Shown: positions 10,908 to 24,534, counted from the first letter of the stretch. The stretch: DNA of 64,000 nucleotides from Brasenia schreberi (GCA_036023115.1 JAYKKT010000073.1:17291501-17355500); one strand, 5' to 3'. Notes: generated from the sequence alone by a model not told the origin. Translations and numbers: made by a program.

Positions 10908-11582
10908 CTTAGGATTCAGCTGTGGAGGCCAAACCTAGCCGAATGAAATAATTTGGTTCAGTTTGGTTTAGTTACCTATACAATTCGGCTTAGTTTCTAT
11001 TTTAAAAAATTTAGACATAATTCGGTTATCAGTTAATTCGTTTGGAACCGACTGATACACACTCCTAGCGAGCAGCCCGACTCACTTACCAGGCCTAGAG
11101 ATACGTTAAGATGGTTAATGAAGAAACTAGCCACGCAAAAGAACATTTTCAACACAAGAACTTCCTTACATTGGGAACTTCACGTATCATCCACAAGATG
11201 AGAGGCCTACATGTGGTAAATATTCCCCTCACATATTCCAAATGATAATTACAAAGAAGGAACATATAAAAGAAAAAGTCAGACATCTGTGCTTACAGAA
11301 CATGCACTTTAGGACATTTCATTTCATGTGTAAACCATTCGCTTCGTATCATCTCACTGAACGGGCCAAAGCATAGCCCCCCTCCTTGTCACGAGCGTCT
11401 TCCTCATCATATATGCCCAACGTGCAAACACAATGGAATGCTGCAGATTGTCAGAACTGGGCAAAGGGCTTATCCTTTGATTCGGCCAGACTCCCAATCT
11501 CCGTTTCAGCTGCGTTGAAGTTATCAGGTAATATGCCCTAACAATATGATCACAAGAACACTGCACCACTGGACAAAAAGAT
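9920..11582. other. Intergenic between the PPR gene and the kinase 3' end
   Basis: No gene seen. An (AC)n-(AT)n compound microsatellite is at 10843-10906. Degenerate GGTTCAGTTCGG-like repeat text is at 10740-11060. The right end should hold the 3'UTR of the minus-strand kinase gene. Confidence 0.45.
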
Positions 11583-14500
11583 TCATTTCCTTGCATGCTC
11601 AGGGATGAGACGTTGCAGCAGCTCAGGAGAAGCACCGACCAACTCTTTGATGTTTTGCAAGGAGAGTTTATATAAAGTAAGTTAATTGAAAATCAGATGG
11701 TTAGAATGGTGACTAGTTGTGCCAAAGAGCAGGAGAATTTCTACCTTCAGGCTGGAAGTCAAGAAGTGGTGGAAGGAGGCAACCATTCGGCAAGCGTGTA
11801 GTTGGATCCCGCAATTCGTCGAAGAAAGGATGAGCACACGCTTCCAGCTGCAGAGCACTCATGTCCATTTACATTAGATGAAGAAAAAAACTTATATGTT
11901 TCGGATGGGGCAGCTCCAATTGTGAAAGGCCTTTGGAAGGAACATAGAACAACAAAAATATACATGAAACAAGCAACTTCGGAGCCAAGACAGAAAGATA
12001 TAGCTTTGAAAACCTTTCTCAGGATAATGTGACATTTCAAGGTAACTACTGGCGCTTTGGTTGGACAATATAATTGCTGTGTAAAGGTTGTTCCACATAC
12101 TAATAGAAGGTTCTAAACCCTTTGTGGTGGAGAGAGAAACTGTTGCTTTTGTTAGCCTTTTACAGGAGGATCGGCACTTCAAAGGTCATTTGATGGCGTT
12201 TCAAGGGAACATACAATTGCTGTGTCAAACTTCCTGTCCACACAAGTAATGTATGTGGTGTTCCAAACGGTTTCCAGATATCTTTTAAGCACATCATTTT
12301 ACCCAATTTAAAATTTATTAGATAAAATGGCTTAAGCTTCTTCGGACCTAAATTGTCAGACCCAATAAAGGGTAAATTCCCTTGATGGGATTATCAGCCT
12401 CTAAATCAGCAAAAATAGAATCTTTGTATCGAAGACTGCTATCATCATCTCGTCATTCAATTCTGTAACTAATTAGGGACATTACAGTACTTATGAAAGT
12501 TTTCTGAAGCCATAGATGCAGATGGTCACGCATTGCCTTCTAGTCACACTCCAACAGTCTCAGAGGAAAACCAGGACATTACACGCCGTCACCCAACAAC
12601 GACATTACCAACTCTCTCTCTCTCTCTCTGCGGTGTGACAGTTCAAATCTGAAGTTCAGGTAGGTATAACATCTCTGTAGCTCACTAATAGCAAGACAAC
12701 ATATTGAGCAGATCAAATGCAGAAATTCCCGAGGGACTTGAATCATGATAGTTATAAATCAAATAATACAAAAAGCAGCAGATAAAAAGTAAGAAATTAA
12801 CAATCCAGGCTCTATTTCCGATAATCTCCTTGCTATGAAAGTTAAATCCAAAATAACCAAGGTGAAGCGTAATGTACATGCATATGAAACACCAATTTAC
12901 ACGGATGCAGAAATATTATTGAAGCAAGATATGCACATGATGAAGGGTATACGGTACTCCTTACAGCAGTGCAACGCATATTTGGGGAGTATTGGAGCAG
13001 CCTTGAGACAAGATCAACTGCTTCAGGAGGTGTTTTCTTAGGGAAAACCTACACACAGAGCACACAAACATAAGATGACTTGACCAGAATGACCCCAAGA
13101 CATGGATAAATTCAAGTAGGTAGACATTATGTTCTTCCTGACCTTGTACCAAGGATGACCTTTAATCTGAGGAAACTTGGAGTCGTTGTAATTTGGATTC
13201 ATGCATCTGATTTCTTCTCTAGTTGGGGTCCCCAAGATCTAGACGATGTGTCAACAAGCACATCCAGCATTAAATGCAACATCATTCATAAATGTGACAT
13301 AAGCATCAGCCAACAAAACTCAAACCTTAATGATCTCCACCAACTGATCAACACCACTTTCACCTGGAAATAAGGGCTGCAGAAAGAAAATGACCACATC
13401 ACAACAGACCACATATCAATAGCAGTTGTGTATTCAGTAGCCCCAAATATAAGTTCTGGAGCTCTATAATACCGTGAGCATATGTATGATATGTTGGGTT
13501 CAGAGCACCTGAAAATGCAATTATATCACAAGCTCAGGTACATACTATCATAAGATTTTCAAATTCTGAAGGAAAAGGAACATACCAACATCTTTGCACT
13601 CCCAAAATCATAGAATATACCTAAAGTACCAGATGGTTCATCAACAAAAAGTCTGCAAAACATAAACAAATCTTTGAAACTTGAAAGAAATTGCACATCT
13701 CAAAACAAAGTTCATTCTTCTTTTGGTGGAAAAAGAGAAAATTCCTCTGGTTGTCCACAAACATCGTTTCTGGATTAGAAACTTCAAAAGCATGTCAACA
13801 ATAACATGGAACATAAACTATTCTTTTAGATTTGATATTGTATTCGGCATTTATTCAATGCCATTCAATATCAAATAAACAAACGGAAAGTCAGATTCTT
13901 TAGGACTGCATCTTAGAAACCATAAGCGACATGCATAGAAGCATGATGTTCACCTCTTCAACATTTTAAACTATGAAGAGCTTATAAACCACTTACAGTA
14001 GTTGAATATGCATTGTAAAGAACGCATAAATAGTTAAATTACAGGTGCATTGCAAAAAGAAAGAACTGATGCTAGCGTGGAAGAAAGAAGGTGGCTTGAA
14101 AAGCTGGTAATACTCGTACCAACAAATTCTGTGGTTTTATGTCACGGTGACAGATACCAAGAACACCATGAATGTAAGCTAGTGATCTGCAGATCTGTCA
14201 AAAAAATGCAGGTTTAGCCAATAAAGAAGAGCTGCATGAGATTCTAGTAAGAGATGAAATTTAGATCAAGTTGCCACTACCAATTGGGAAGAAATAATAT
14301 AGAGTTTTTGCAATGCAGCTTACCTGATAGGTGTACAGCTGGACATAGATAATTGGCATCCTCTGGTTCATCCTGATATAGTTCCTAGAAACTCGATATA
14401 CTGTCTCGGATACATACTCCAGTACCAGGTTAAGGTACACCTCATCTTTATCAGTAGTCGAAAAAAACCAATGCTTCAGTTGTACCACATTCGGATGGTT

Positions 14501-17431
14501 AAGCGACTTCATGATTTGGAGTTCCCTGTTCTTGTATCTCTTATCTTGCAGAACTTTCTTTATAGCAACCCCTTCACCAGTTTCTAAACATATGGCCTGC
14601 ATGTAACACATTGAAGCTCATTCAAGGTTAAAAATCCAAACAAACAAACCTGCCACATATAATAAATAAACATGCTTGTTTAATATACCTGAAAGACAAC
14701 ACCAAAGGAACCAGTTCCAACAACACGTTCTGCCATGTATGATATTGTCTGCATGACAGCGAAAACCCCAACAATATGAGAAACACTATTCACATCCTAA
14801 ACCACCTAAGAAGGTACAAACAGATTTTGACTCAAATTGAAGAAACATCTATTAAAGCACAATAACAAGTCAAACAATTAAACGGAAGGGATAAACAGTA
14901 AAAATAATAGAGAAATAGAGAAGCATCTGTTTCTAAACCATGTTTGAGTAAATATGAACTGTTTCTCCACAAACAGGACTATAGTCAGATAGAAAATCAC
15001 AACAGTGTACAACCTAATAAAGGACAGTATGTTAAATGCACAGAAGAAGATAACACTAACAGAAACCTATCTTTGTCAAAAATCAGTGTAACAAACATTA
15101 ACGATATTTTATGGTTTTACAATGAAACTTCCACTACCAAGTTCTTAATATAATCCTGCAGAAAAGGCAAACCTCAATAATATCATCTATTTCGAAAATA
15201 TTGCATGATAGAACCGTTTCCAGATTTTATAAGGTCACACACATATATATGATTATATTTAATGTTCTTGTCTTTCAGGTATTATGTTTCTCGCAAGATT
15301 TTCAAATACTTTTTTTGCCACATTTTGTTTCAAAAGGACTTTTTCACAACATAAGATTTTTAGCATTGTGAAACTAAAACATCATGAGCTCATGTAAAAC
15401 ATCATTTGCTATAAGAAAGGAACTTTCCTTCACATCCTTTTAGATGACTGTGCATGAAAACAAAATCAAACCAAGAAGTATACCTGCTTTGGCTGCCCAT
15501 TCTCACTGCCTATAGTCATTCTGATTATATGACCTGCCTCCGTACCACTGCCACTGGAAACGGTTGCCTCTGTTCCCTGCAACAGTTACAAGCAAATAGT
15601 AGGGCTTCAAGCAATTTGGTGAGAGCATTAGGCTCCATATCTATTAAACCCCTTTCAGAATGTTGAAAAACTAAGTCCAGCTAAATGTTTAAAATGAATG
15701 AATAAGAGCTCACTTTGTCATCCGGAGCATGAATCTTATCATCAGTAATTTTCATTTCATACATTTCTTTTGGAAGTGTTTCAACGTCAATGTCTTTGGC
15801 CTTTCCAGTAGATCCACTGTTTTCCATATCCTCATTACCGATATGAGTCACAGAAGATGCAGTGGCCACAGGTTGCTGAAGGTCTGTAGCAGCATGTGCT
15901 GAAGAATCTGATGCAGCCAGAACTTTGCTCTTCGATTCCCGCTCAACCTTTGGCCTTTTGGAGCCAGAATCCCCACCCTGGTTTCAAGAGAAATGTAAAA
16001 GTACATTTGTTTAGGTCCAAAGCTCAAGTTACTGAAAGTGCACCATGCAGTGTTTAGGCCCAAACCTCAAAACCAAGTCTTTTCTGATAGAAAGCAGGGA
16101 CGCCCATACTAGTTCACTTCTTGATTACCGTTGTGATTTGCTTGTAATGTCAACATTTAATTCAAAGGAATGCAATATCATATTTTATGTAGTTTCCTTC
16201 CAATGATTTTTAAGGCCTTCTGATGGCCTTTTCTGTTTTGATGATCAAACTACAACATAAGTAACTCTAACCACCAAGTGACATTACTACCCAGCACAAA
16301 AGAGTTATTTCATTGATTTGATGCGCCTTTAGTAAAACCGATCACATTCAATCAAGGAAGTCCAAAATAAATGCATGAGGTAAAAATCTCCAACCATAAC
16401 CAACAAATACCTAAACTCAGTAGTAAGTGGCATGGATCTAGGCTATCCTTTTGGCTTTTCATGGAGAAGCCAGAATTTCAAAAGGAGAAAAGGAAACCCA
16501 CATAATAGCGTTTCATTCATATAATTGGACTAGCAAAGTAAGTAGTATTTTTCTTTGTAGAATACAAGCTCTGTTTTTCCTATCTACTCCAGGTGTAGAG
16601 CATTTGAGTTCTATCAACTACGCAAGAAAATTAGGGCTCTTTAGGGTTAGAAGAGTTCAGAATCTCTAGACATACCCATCAATTTTTGGTAAAGCAACAA
16701 CCAAATTTCATGATCAAGCGAGAATGTTAGTGCGTTTACCAACCATATACATATCAAATCACAATCTTACAATATTATAGTAGGAAAAAGAGATCTTTCT
16801 CAATCAATGCCCCTGTTGCTTTTTTGAGTTTTAATTTGTCCAGATTTTATTGGAATATAGTAATATCGAATCAAACTCCATGCTGACCGATTTCACAAAC
16901 TTCTCAGCTAGATAAACACATAAATGCCACAATTACATCTCATCCACCTCCTCAAAATCATCCGGTTCCACATTCTCGAGTGAGAGACAAAGAAATTGCT
17001 CAAAATTCGTAACGACGTAAACAAATGTCCGATCAATAAATAAGCATCAGAAATATCTCCGAAAGACTAATGAACACGCAGAACACAGAAAAACCATCGC
17101 AAAGATGCGTTCAATCCGAAAGCGAATCCCTAACGAGATCGAACCATACAAATTAAAACTTGAAAAGAAAAACAACCAGAGAAAAAGGATGGCCACGTCT
17201 ACCTCATTCACCACAAACCCTTTGATACCTCAAGTCCAACACGGAATTCTCAAACATCACCAAAAACAATCACGGATCACACCAGCAGAAAAATACCAAC
17301 TCTAGAAAATTAGACAACACGAAAACAGGAAATTAGGGCAACACAGAACGTCATCGAAGAAGAAGACTCACGGGATCAGAAACGGAAGAACGTCCGGACG
17401 CGATGCTCTTGAGGCGACGCATTACATGCAT
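11583..17431 (-). pseudogene. Clade III shaggy-like (GSK3) protein kinase, 13 exons, core probably broken
   Basis: Exons read by eye, in order: 17372-17431 (MHVMRRLKSIASGRSSVSDP), 15714-15977 (GGDSGSKRPK to PDDK), 15484-15576, 14689-14748 (Gly loop VVGTGSFGVVFQ), 14324-14596 (VAIKK lysine, NREL), ~14124-14194 ([11 protein letters not shown]), ~13586-13652 (DFGSAKM), ~13406-13508 ([19 protein letters not shown]), 13326-13376 ([17 protein letters not shown]), 13143-13238, 12965-13048, 11745-11847 and 11583-11644 (LLQRLIPEHARK stop). The N-terminus is that of the ASK-theta/dzeta clade; these cytoplasmic Ser/Thr kinases are brassinosteroid-pathway GSK3s. Three faults are seen. The exon 8/9 interval is only 29 bases, and the codons for the conserved AELLLGQ helix and a 5' splice site are gone. 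Exon 8 lacks two bases where VPGEP is expected. The exon 6/7 and 7/8 joins keep frame only with unusual GTTGGT donors. Exon 7 also reads GTLGIFYDFG instead of the usual KICDFG. Either this is a young pseudogene or the core is mis-sequenced. The N- and C-terminal exons are clean. Confidence 0.85.
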
Positions 17432-17640
17432 GGCTGCCAAATTTCACCGAACCCCGAGGAGGAAAACAAACAAAATAAAAAATAAAAATCGAGATGAACA
17501 CAAAAATGTATCGAATTTCGGGATCAAATCCTGTCTCTCATCTATTCCTTCTCCTTGTCCTTCTCTCTCGCCCTTCTCTTCCTCTCCTCCATGTAGAGAC
17601 AGAAGAATTCGTGGTAGAGTAATGGCAGAGAGATTGGCGA

Positions 17641-17644
<4 letters not shown>

Positions 17645-17671
<27 letters not shown>

Positions 17672-17672
17672 G
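17645..17672. repeat. (GA)n tract, about 215 bases upstream of the kinase start
   Basis: About 14 GA units. In the sense of the minus-strand kinase gene this is a (CT)n tract in its 5'UTR or promoter. Confidence 0.9.
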
Positions 17673-17674
17673 GC

Positions 17675-18180
17675 CCCTATTTTCCCCACCCATGACCAGT
17701 CAAAGTCAAACCCCTCATCGATGTCCGAAATGAAAAACGCTATTTCCAGTTCGCAGTCGAAGAGATTCCACCAATCATCATCTCCTGGCCTTCCTTGTTT
17801 GCAGTTGCCAACCCGGCGTTTATTGTCCGTCCATCTTGCGCGATGAACGGAGCACAAAAGAGAAACCGTGGGGCCCGCAGTATCCTGACCTTCCCTGCCG
17901 GCTCGCCGATGGTTTCCCCAGCCGCTCGTCTCGTTCGTCTCTTGCGAATGACGAAGACAACCTCATATTTTACAGGGAATTACGACGTTAAGGGAGAGAG
18001 GACGGTGGAGGCAGGATCGGTAGTGGGGCCCACCTCTCGGAATGAACCGGTTTTCGAAAATTTCAACCCCTGGAAAGAACCGGGTTGGCGTGTGGGATCG
18101 CGTATCGTTTATGTAACGTTTATAGTGATTAATTAGATTACATTCAGAAACAAAAATTATAATTATAATATGTATATACT
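17675..18180. other. Intergenic, probable promoter side of the kinase gene
   Basis: GC-richer sequence with short ORFs on both strands that match no family I know. It should include promoter sequence for the minus-strand kinase. Confidence 0.4.
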
Positions 18181-18811
<631 letters not shown>

Positions 18812-18974
18812 ATATATAATCCAAAAGCAACTCCACCACACAGGTTATCTCGCAGGTAACGTGAGTAAGGCGACCGCCTTAGGTTCCTAACTTTTATGGT
18901 AATCTATTTGGGGTTCAAGGATTTTAAGCACTCATCACATAGGCCCCGAATTTTATGTCATACTTGTGTCAACA

Positions 18975-19115
18975 ACTTTAAACTTTGCCCATGTAAGGGA
19001 TCGCCCTTGCATTGCTGGTCCCAAGCCCGGATAAAAGAGGAGGGTTGTGTTAGGCTTTCGACAGCCAGTGTAAAACTTTGTCAGATTTTTATAACATGGA
19101 TTACACTTGTGTCAA
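18975..19115 (+). mobile_element. Solo fragment of the RTE LINE 5' region
   Basis: The run from CATGTAAGGGATCGCCCTTG through GGAGGGTTGTGTTAGGCTTT to TTATAACATGGATTACA closely matches 47862-47985, the 5' leader of the full-length LINE at 47.8 kb. No LINE coding sequence follows it. Confidence 0.75.
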
Positions 19116-19149
19116 CAACTTTCTAGGATCAAACATTTTTAATTAGAGA

Positions 19150-19262
19150 GGAGTCCGAAGCTTAACGTGAAGACCAATGCATGCCCTAAGAATTAAACTC
19201 ACCACCAGTAAGAAAGCCATGTGAGATTGAACTAACACTCTCCATGCTATGCCCTAAATTTT
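19150..19262 (-). mobile_element. tRNA-derived SINE (degenerate)
   Basis: Minus strand: box A-like GTTAGTTCAATCTCAC and box B-like GAGTTTAATTCTT about 30 bases further on. It resembles the copy at 2315-2432 in its box A region. Confidence 0.4.
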
Positions 19263-20319
19263 ATAGAAATTGGTTTTTAACCTTCATCTCATTTTGAGCC
19301 ATCCCTGATGCGCTGCAATGAGTTTTAATCATATAGTAAACTCGATGGGAAGTACCAATCATAATTTGTACATCATATAATACGGGCGGATGCGTATAAT
19401 CTTGTTTTGTATTTTTATCTTGAAAGATGAGAGAGGCCTCGTTTGCATGTTTCTTTCTTCTTTTTGTTGTAAGCTTTTCTTGTTTCTTAGTAGTTAGGGA
19501 CAGCAGCATTGCAAATCTCTCTCTCTCATATATATATAAATATAAGCCTTTGGTCTAAGATGGTGGCGGACCATTTTAGAAAACTTACAATTTTTTTTGA
19601 GTTTACTACTGTATATAGGAAAATATAAGTGCTTTATGAATGCTAAATACAAGTACACCTCACTTGAAATACATGTGTGTCTCGTTCCAAAAAAAATATT
19701 GAGCATGTCACTTGTCTCAAATCAGGTGGGGAATAACAGAATAAGAAGGCATCTTCCATCCAATAACTTTTATTATATACAAAGCAATATAATATAACGA
19801 AGTATGTCAGCATATTTATGCATTGAAATAAAAGATGGATGTCAATAAAGTCATGGCAAACAGACCCATATACATAATGCATTGCTGCTATCAATAAAGA
19901 CATGGCAAACATCCTTTGTTAGATCACTGAAACATGGGAATATTCGTGGAATATTTTCAATTAAATTATCGATACAATACAAATCCACAGGAAAAGAAGT
20001 TCTATCAGGGGGGTTATCCTTCAAAGTTCAGATAGTTTGACCTTCTTCTACACCAATTTGTAGTATAAAAGCTTCCTTTATGCTCTTTTAGCAGTGGCTT
20101 TTGCTTTTGCCTCCCTCTTCTTTTTGTTACAATGGAGATCTGCTCAGTCGCGAATCTATGTAGAAGGCTGGGGGACATCTGTTCTTCTTGGAATTTTGTG
20201 ATTTCAATGTAAAAGATATATTTTACAGTTGAATACGAGCTTGAGATACATGCTTCGCCCTCCCTAACATAATGAAATACATACTTTGTCCCCCTAACAC
20301 TATTTTCTAAATCCGCCAC
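19263..20319. other. Intergenic, no gene recognised
   Basis: Short ORFs only. A (TC)n-(TA)n compound is at 19517-19543. The phrase TCCGCCACTGG near 20313 also occurs (as CAGTGGCGGATC) near 25957, so both sites probably carry the end of one dispersed repeat. Confidence 0.35.
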
Positions 20320-20418
20320 TGGAGATACTCAAGCCTGGTATATATGCGGAGGGTGTCGAATACATGACCTTCAACTTGTGAGTCTGAGCCCTTATCGGAT
20401 GAACTAACGCTGTGAGTG
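20320..20418 (-). mobile_element. tRNA-derived SINE
   Basis: Minus strand: GCGTTAGTTCATCCGATAAG as box A region, GTATTCGACACCC as box B region. Ends are approximate. Confidence 0.42.
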
Positions 20419-20589
20419 CTTCTTTTGCCTCTTTTGAAGTATTGACAATTCAACTTTTCTCGCTTTTTCAATGAAGATTAATCGATCAACCCCATATATT
20501 TATCTCTTAACAACCTCGGCATGACTGTCATTCATTTTGTGTTCTTGGAGATACGCTAACTTTGTAGATCAAGACTTCATTTTCTTTCT

Positions 20590-20705
20590 TTCTTTTTTCT
20601 TTTTTTATCAGAAGGCAAAAGATAGATGCATGCCCCGAGTATTGAACTCGGGACCTTAAGTTGTCAGTCCACCCTGCAGCTAGGTAATTTATCTCTCGCT
20701 GTGTA
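20590..20705 (-). mobile_element. tRNA-derived SINE
   Basis: Minus strand: box A-like CCTAGCTGCAGGGTGGA, box B-like CGAGTTCAATACTCGGGGC, with the T-stem-like CCCGAG/CTCGGG pair still intact. Confidence 0.5.
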
Positions 20706-21669
20706 CATGTAGTGTATTCTTAAATGACCACATAACCACTTCAACATCTTTTGTTTTGTTGGCGATATTTTTAAAAGATTTTATATTATAATGATCTTTT
20801 GAGAGTCACATAAGCTTTAACTTTTCCTTTGTTCTTTTTACAAGGTGTACTTCTTTTTAAAATTTAAGGTTAAAATTCCCACTAAGGTTTTATGAGGTAT
20901 TGATGATGGAAGGTTTAGTTGCTATTGTTTTTGCGACAAACTTTAGAATTTTAAGAAAAAATGAATATTTCAAGACAATTTATATTAATTTGGTTTTACT
21001 TTCAGGTAACAGTGTACAGTAATTAATCATAAAAGCTATGCCCAAGGAGGGGCCCAAGAATTTGTTTGTGGTGAGGTGCATTTGTATTTCACGTCTACAA
21101 GACACTTATATTTCTCTATACACAATAATGAATCGAGCAATTTGTGAAATTTCAGGTGAAGAACGTACCTCACCTCACCGCGCCCTAAAATGGGTCTGCT
21201 ACGGGCTCTGATCATGTTTCATACTATCTTTCACTACCAAACTGTTATAAAAGGATGAATCCCTCGCCATTCATATAGACCTGGCTACACCAAAACCTGG
21301 AAATGAAATCAAACCCTTAGGATTTTGGGTCTCTTCCGGTTTGGTTCAGGTTTCATTTGGAAATTTCATGAAAAATGGGATCTTGAAAAGAAAACAACTT
21401 GAAACCAATGATTCCGGTTTTGGGGACGGTTCAGGTCTTGTTCAACCCAACGGGTCAATCCCAAATTGGCCACCTCTACGTACATTCTCATTTACATATC
21501 ATTAATGCAATAACACTCAAGATTGATCAAACATGTTCACTATTATATCAATAACTTATTAGATTCTCCTTGCGATACACATTCAAAATTAAACAAGTTC
21601 AGATTTACAAGCACTTCCTTCTCTTTCATATGTAATAATTCAAACAAAAGACGATAACAAGATTGTCAA
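20706..21669. other. Intergenic, no gene recognised
   Basis: AT-rich sequence. 21280-21480 carries the degenerate GGTTCAGG/CCGGTTT dispersed-repeat text also seen near 4.1, 10.8 and 30.2 kb. Confidence 0.35.
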
Positions 21670-23520
21670 AAAGAGTTGAAGTCTTTCAACAAAAGGATAT
21701 GATTGGTTTAGGAGGAGACTTAAATGGACATGTTGGTAAAGATGCATTATGATATCATGAAAACTATGATTTTGGAGATATAAATGAGGAGGGTAAGAGA
21801 TTTAAATTTTGCTATGGCTTTTGATATTTTTATAACCAATATAATTTTCAAAAAATGAGATGAACATTTAATTATTTATAAGAGTGACTTATCATAAACA
21901 CAAATTGATTATTTTTTTATAGAAAAAAAGATAGATCATGTTGAGAAGATTGAAAGGTAATTTCATGAGAAAGCTTAACTACTCAATATCATCAACTTTA
22001 GTAATGGATTTGCAAGTAAAAAAGTGGACAAAGAAGAATAGAGTGCATGAAGCTATTCAGACTAGATGGTGAAACCTCAAATGTGAGAAAGAAGAAAGTT
22101 CTTCAAGGAGATCCTTGGAATTATATAGGTACACCTTCTCATATGTTGAATAATATGACTATACATATTAAGGAAGTAACAAAAGATGTGTTAAACGTAT
22201 TAACGGAGGTTTACTAACACAAAAAAATACTTGGTGGTACATTGAAGTAGTGAAAGATAAAATCAAAATAAAAAAGATATGTTACAAATTGTATTATGTT
22301 AAGAAAACTAATGAAACTTTGGAAGCTTATAAGAAAATAACGAAAGAAACAAAAAGGACTGTTAGTGAAGAAAAAACTAAAATTTGAGAGGATTTATATA
22401 AAAATCTTAACTAAAAAGAAGGTGAAAGAGATATTTTTAAGATAGGTAAGGCTAGAGATAAGAAAACTAATTATCTTACTTTTGTTATATCCATCAAGTT
22501 TGAGGATGAGAAGATTTTAGTGGTGAATGATGATATCAAAAATAGATGAAAAAAGATATTTCTATAAGCTTTTTAATGAAAATATACATAGTAATATTAG
22601 CTTAGGAGAGTTAGCCAAATCAGAAAAATATATAAATCGCAATTGACATATTTAAAAGAATGAAGTGAAAGAGGTTGTTAAATATACGAAGGTGGATAAA
22701 TCTCTAGAACTATACAATATTCATATAAAAATATGAAAAATCCTAGGAAAGGTAGGGCTCACTTGGGTCACAACACAATCTAATGAAATAAGGAGAACCT
22801 AAAAGATGCCCGAGAAATGGAGAGCGAGTACACTTATACTCATATATAAGAACAAGAGAGATATTCAAAATTGTTTGAATTATCGAGATATCAAGTTAAT
22901 GAGTCATACTATAAAATTATAAGAAAGAATTATCGAACATAGGTTAAGACAAGTATCGAGTACAACAAAGAACCAATTCAGATTCATTTTCAACAAATCT
23001 ATTATTGAAGCGATTCACCTATTGAGACGACTTATATAACATTTTAGAGCAAAAAAAGAATATTCATATGATATTTATTGATCTAAAAAATTACCAAAAG
23101 ATGTTCTTTGGAGAACCTTAAAAAAGAGAGGTATGTCATTGATATATATAAATCTTATAAGATACATGTACAATAATGCAAAAACTTGTGTGAAGGCTAA
23201 TGAAGGAATGACAGACTCCTTTGAAGTTAATATTGGATTACATCAGGGATCAACTTTAAGTCGATATTTATTTATATTGGTCATTGATGAATTAACAAAA
23301 CGTATTCAAGATTAAGTACCTTAGTGTATGTTATTTGGAGATGATATTGTATTAATAAACGAGTCTAAGAAAAAAGTTAATAGGAAATTGGAACTATAGA
23401 GAAAATATTAGAAAGTAAAGGCTTTCAACTTAGTAGAATAAAGACAAAATATATTGAATGTAAGTTTGATCGTTTGGATACTTCACATGACATAGAAATT
23501 AAGATCGGTATAAGTCTTTT
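21670..23520 (+). mobile_element. Old, frame-broken RTE-type LINE copy (partial)
   Basis: Collinear with 48.6-50.5 kb of the better preserved LINE. It starts in the endonuclease domain (GGAGACTTAAATGGACATGT corresponds to the DLNGH motif) and runs through the reverse transcriptase; 23133-23315 still reads [20 protein letters not shown], and the catalytic motif has become CMLFGDDIVL. Stops and indels are frequent, so it is much older than the copies at 38.5 and 47.8 kb. It stops shortly after the RT core; the normal 3' end is missing. Confidence 0.85.
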
Positions 23521-23579
23521 CTATATGTATGCATGTGTATAAACATGATCGATTGCTAACCGGCTTGGCAGTTGCACCG

Positions 23580-23830
23580 ATAACTACAACAACAACTAAT
23601 ACAACAACTAAGCCTTTTCTCATAGTAGATGGGGTCGGCTATGTGGATTCTTTGTTTCCACGTAGCCCTATGATAATTTATAGAATCTATGGTAAATAAG
23701 TTCGATAAAGTTTTACACTAGCTATCGGAAGCCTAACACAATCCTCCTCCTTTATCTGGGCTTGGGATCGGTCATGCAAGGGTGATCCTTTATATGGGGC
23801 ATAATTAGTTCCACCCATAACTAAATGGAC
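23580..23830 (-). mobile_element. Internally deleted RTE LINE derivative: 5' leader joined to 3' end
   Basis: On the minus strand the LINE 5' leader text (GGATCACCCTTGCATGACCG, GGAGGATTGTGTTAGGCTTC) is followed after about 60 bases by the LINE 3' end (CAAAGAATCCACATAGCCGA, GAAAAGGCTTAGTTGTTG) and a TTG-rich tail. All coding sequence is missing. It lies next to, and opposite to, the old LINE copy at 21.7-23.5 kb. Confidence 0.72.
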
Positions 23831-24534
23831 AAAAAAGCAATTGAACTCACAACTTGGACCAAGTTCTCATTTCACCTTTTCTAAAACCAGAATTGATATC
23901 TTTTTATAAATTCTCCTATAACTTTTAATTTTTTATAAATTTATCGGTTCCAAGCAATTTCGAATGCAAAACCAGAACTGGACATATATATGTCTATTTA
24001 TATAAGATATACATACATCATGTATGTATATGTTCTATGTATATACTAAGTATGCATTTTACATGAGTATATATTTTATATAAAAATGTATACATATGCA
24101 TATAATCACTTTTAACTTAATAATTTAGAATACTATATTTTATATAAATATATGATATTAACTCACTTTTCTTTAAAATATACTTTTTATAAGTTGAAGT
24201 GGGCAGGCAGGTTACACCAGAGTGGGTGCGGGGTTTGATTCTCAAGACCCGTGTGACGGGGTCTAGTAAGTGACTTTCAGTGCTTGGCGGGTGCGGTGAA
24301 AACCTGACTTACCCTGTCCCATTGACATCCCCACCCTGCACATGATACACAAATAGGCGGAAGATACTTCTTTACAGTAACATGCATTTGTTTGTGTGAG
24401 CACATTATCACACATTTATGTGGTTCAATTTGCCTATGTCCAAATTATGAACTGAATTGATTCAAGAAACCTTCTAGTCCTTGGTTATTTCTTCCTGCTG
24501 AGCCGGCGACCTATATTTCTCGTCCGATAGGCCC
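23831..24534. other. Intergenic, AT-rich
   Basis: No gene seen. 24205-24300 has a box B-like GGGTTTGATTCTC and may be another decayed tRNA-related repeat. 23980-24120 is rich in TATATGTATA-type text. Confidence 0.35.

Noticed and set aside
11759..12182. ORFs on both strands in the 3' part of the kinase
   Set aside because: The minus-strand one contains exon 12 in its proper frame; the others cross intron 11 or are shadows.
17403..17857. ORFs on both strands at the kinase 5' end
   Set aside because: They cross the leader and the GA tract; neither resembles a known protein and the plus-strand one is antisense to exon 1.
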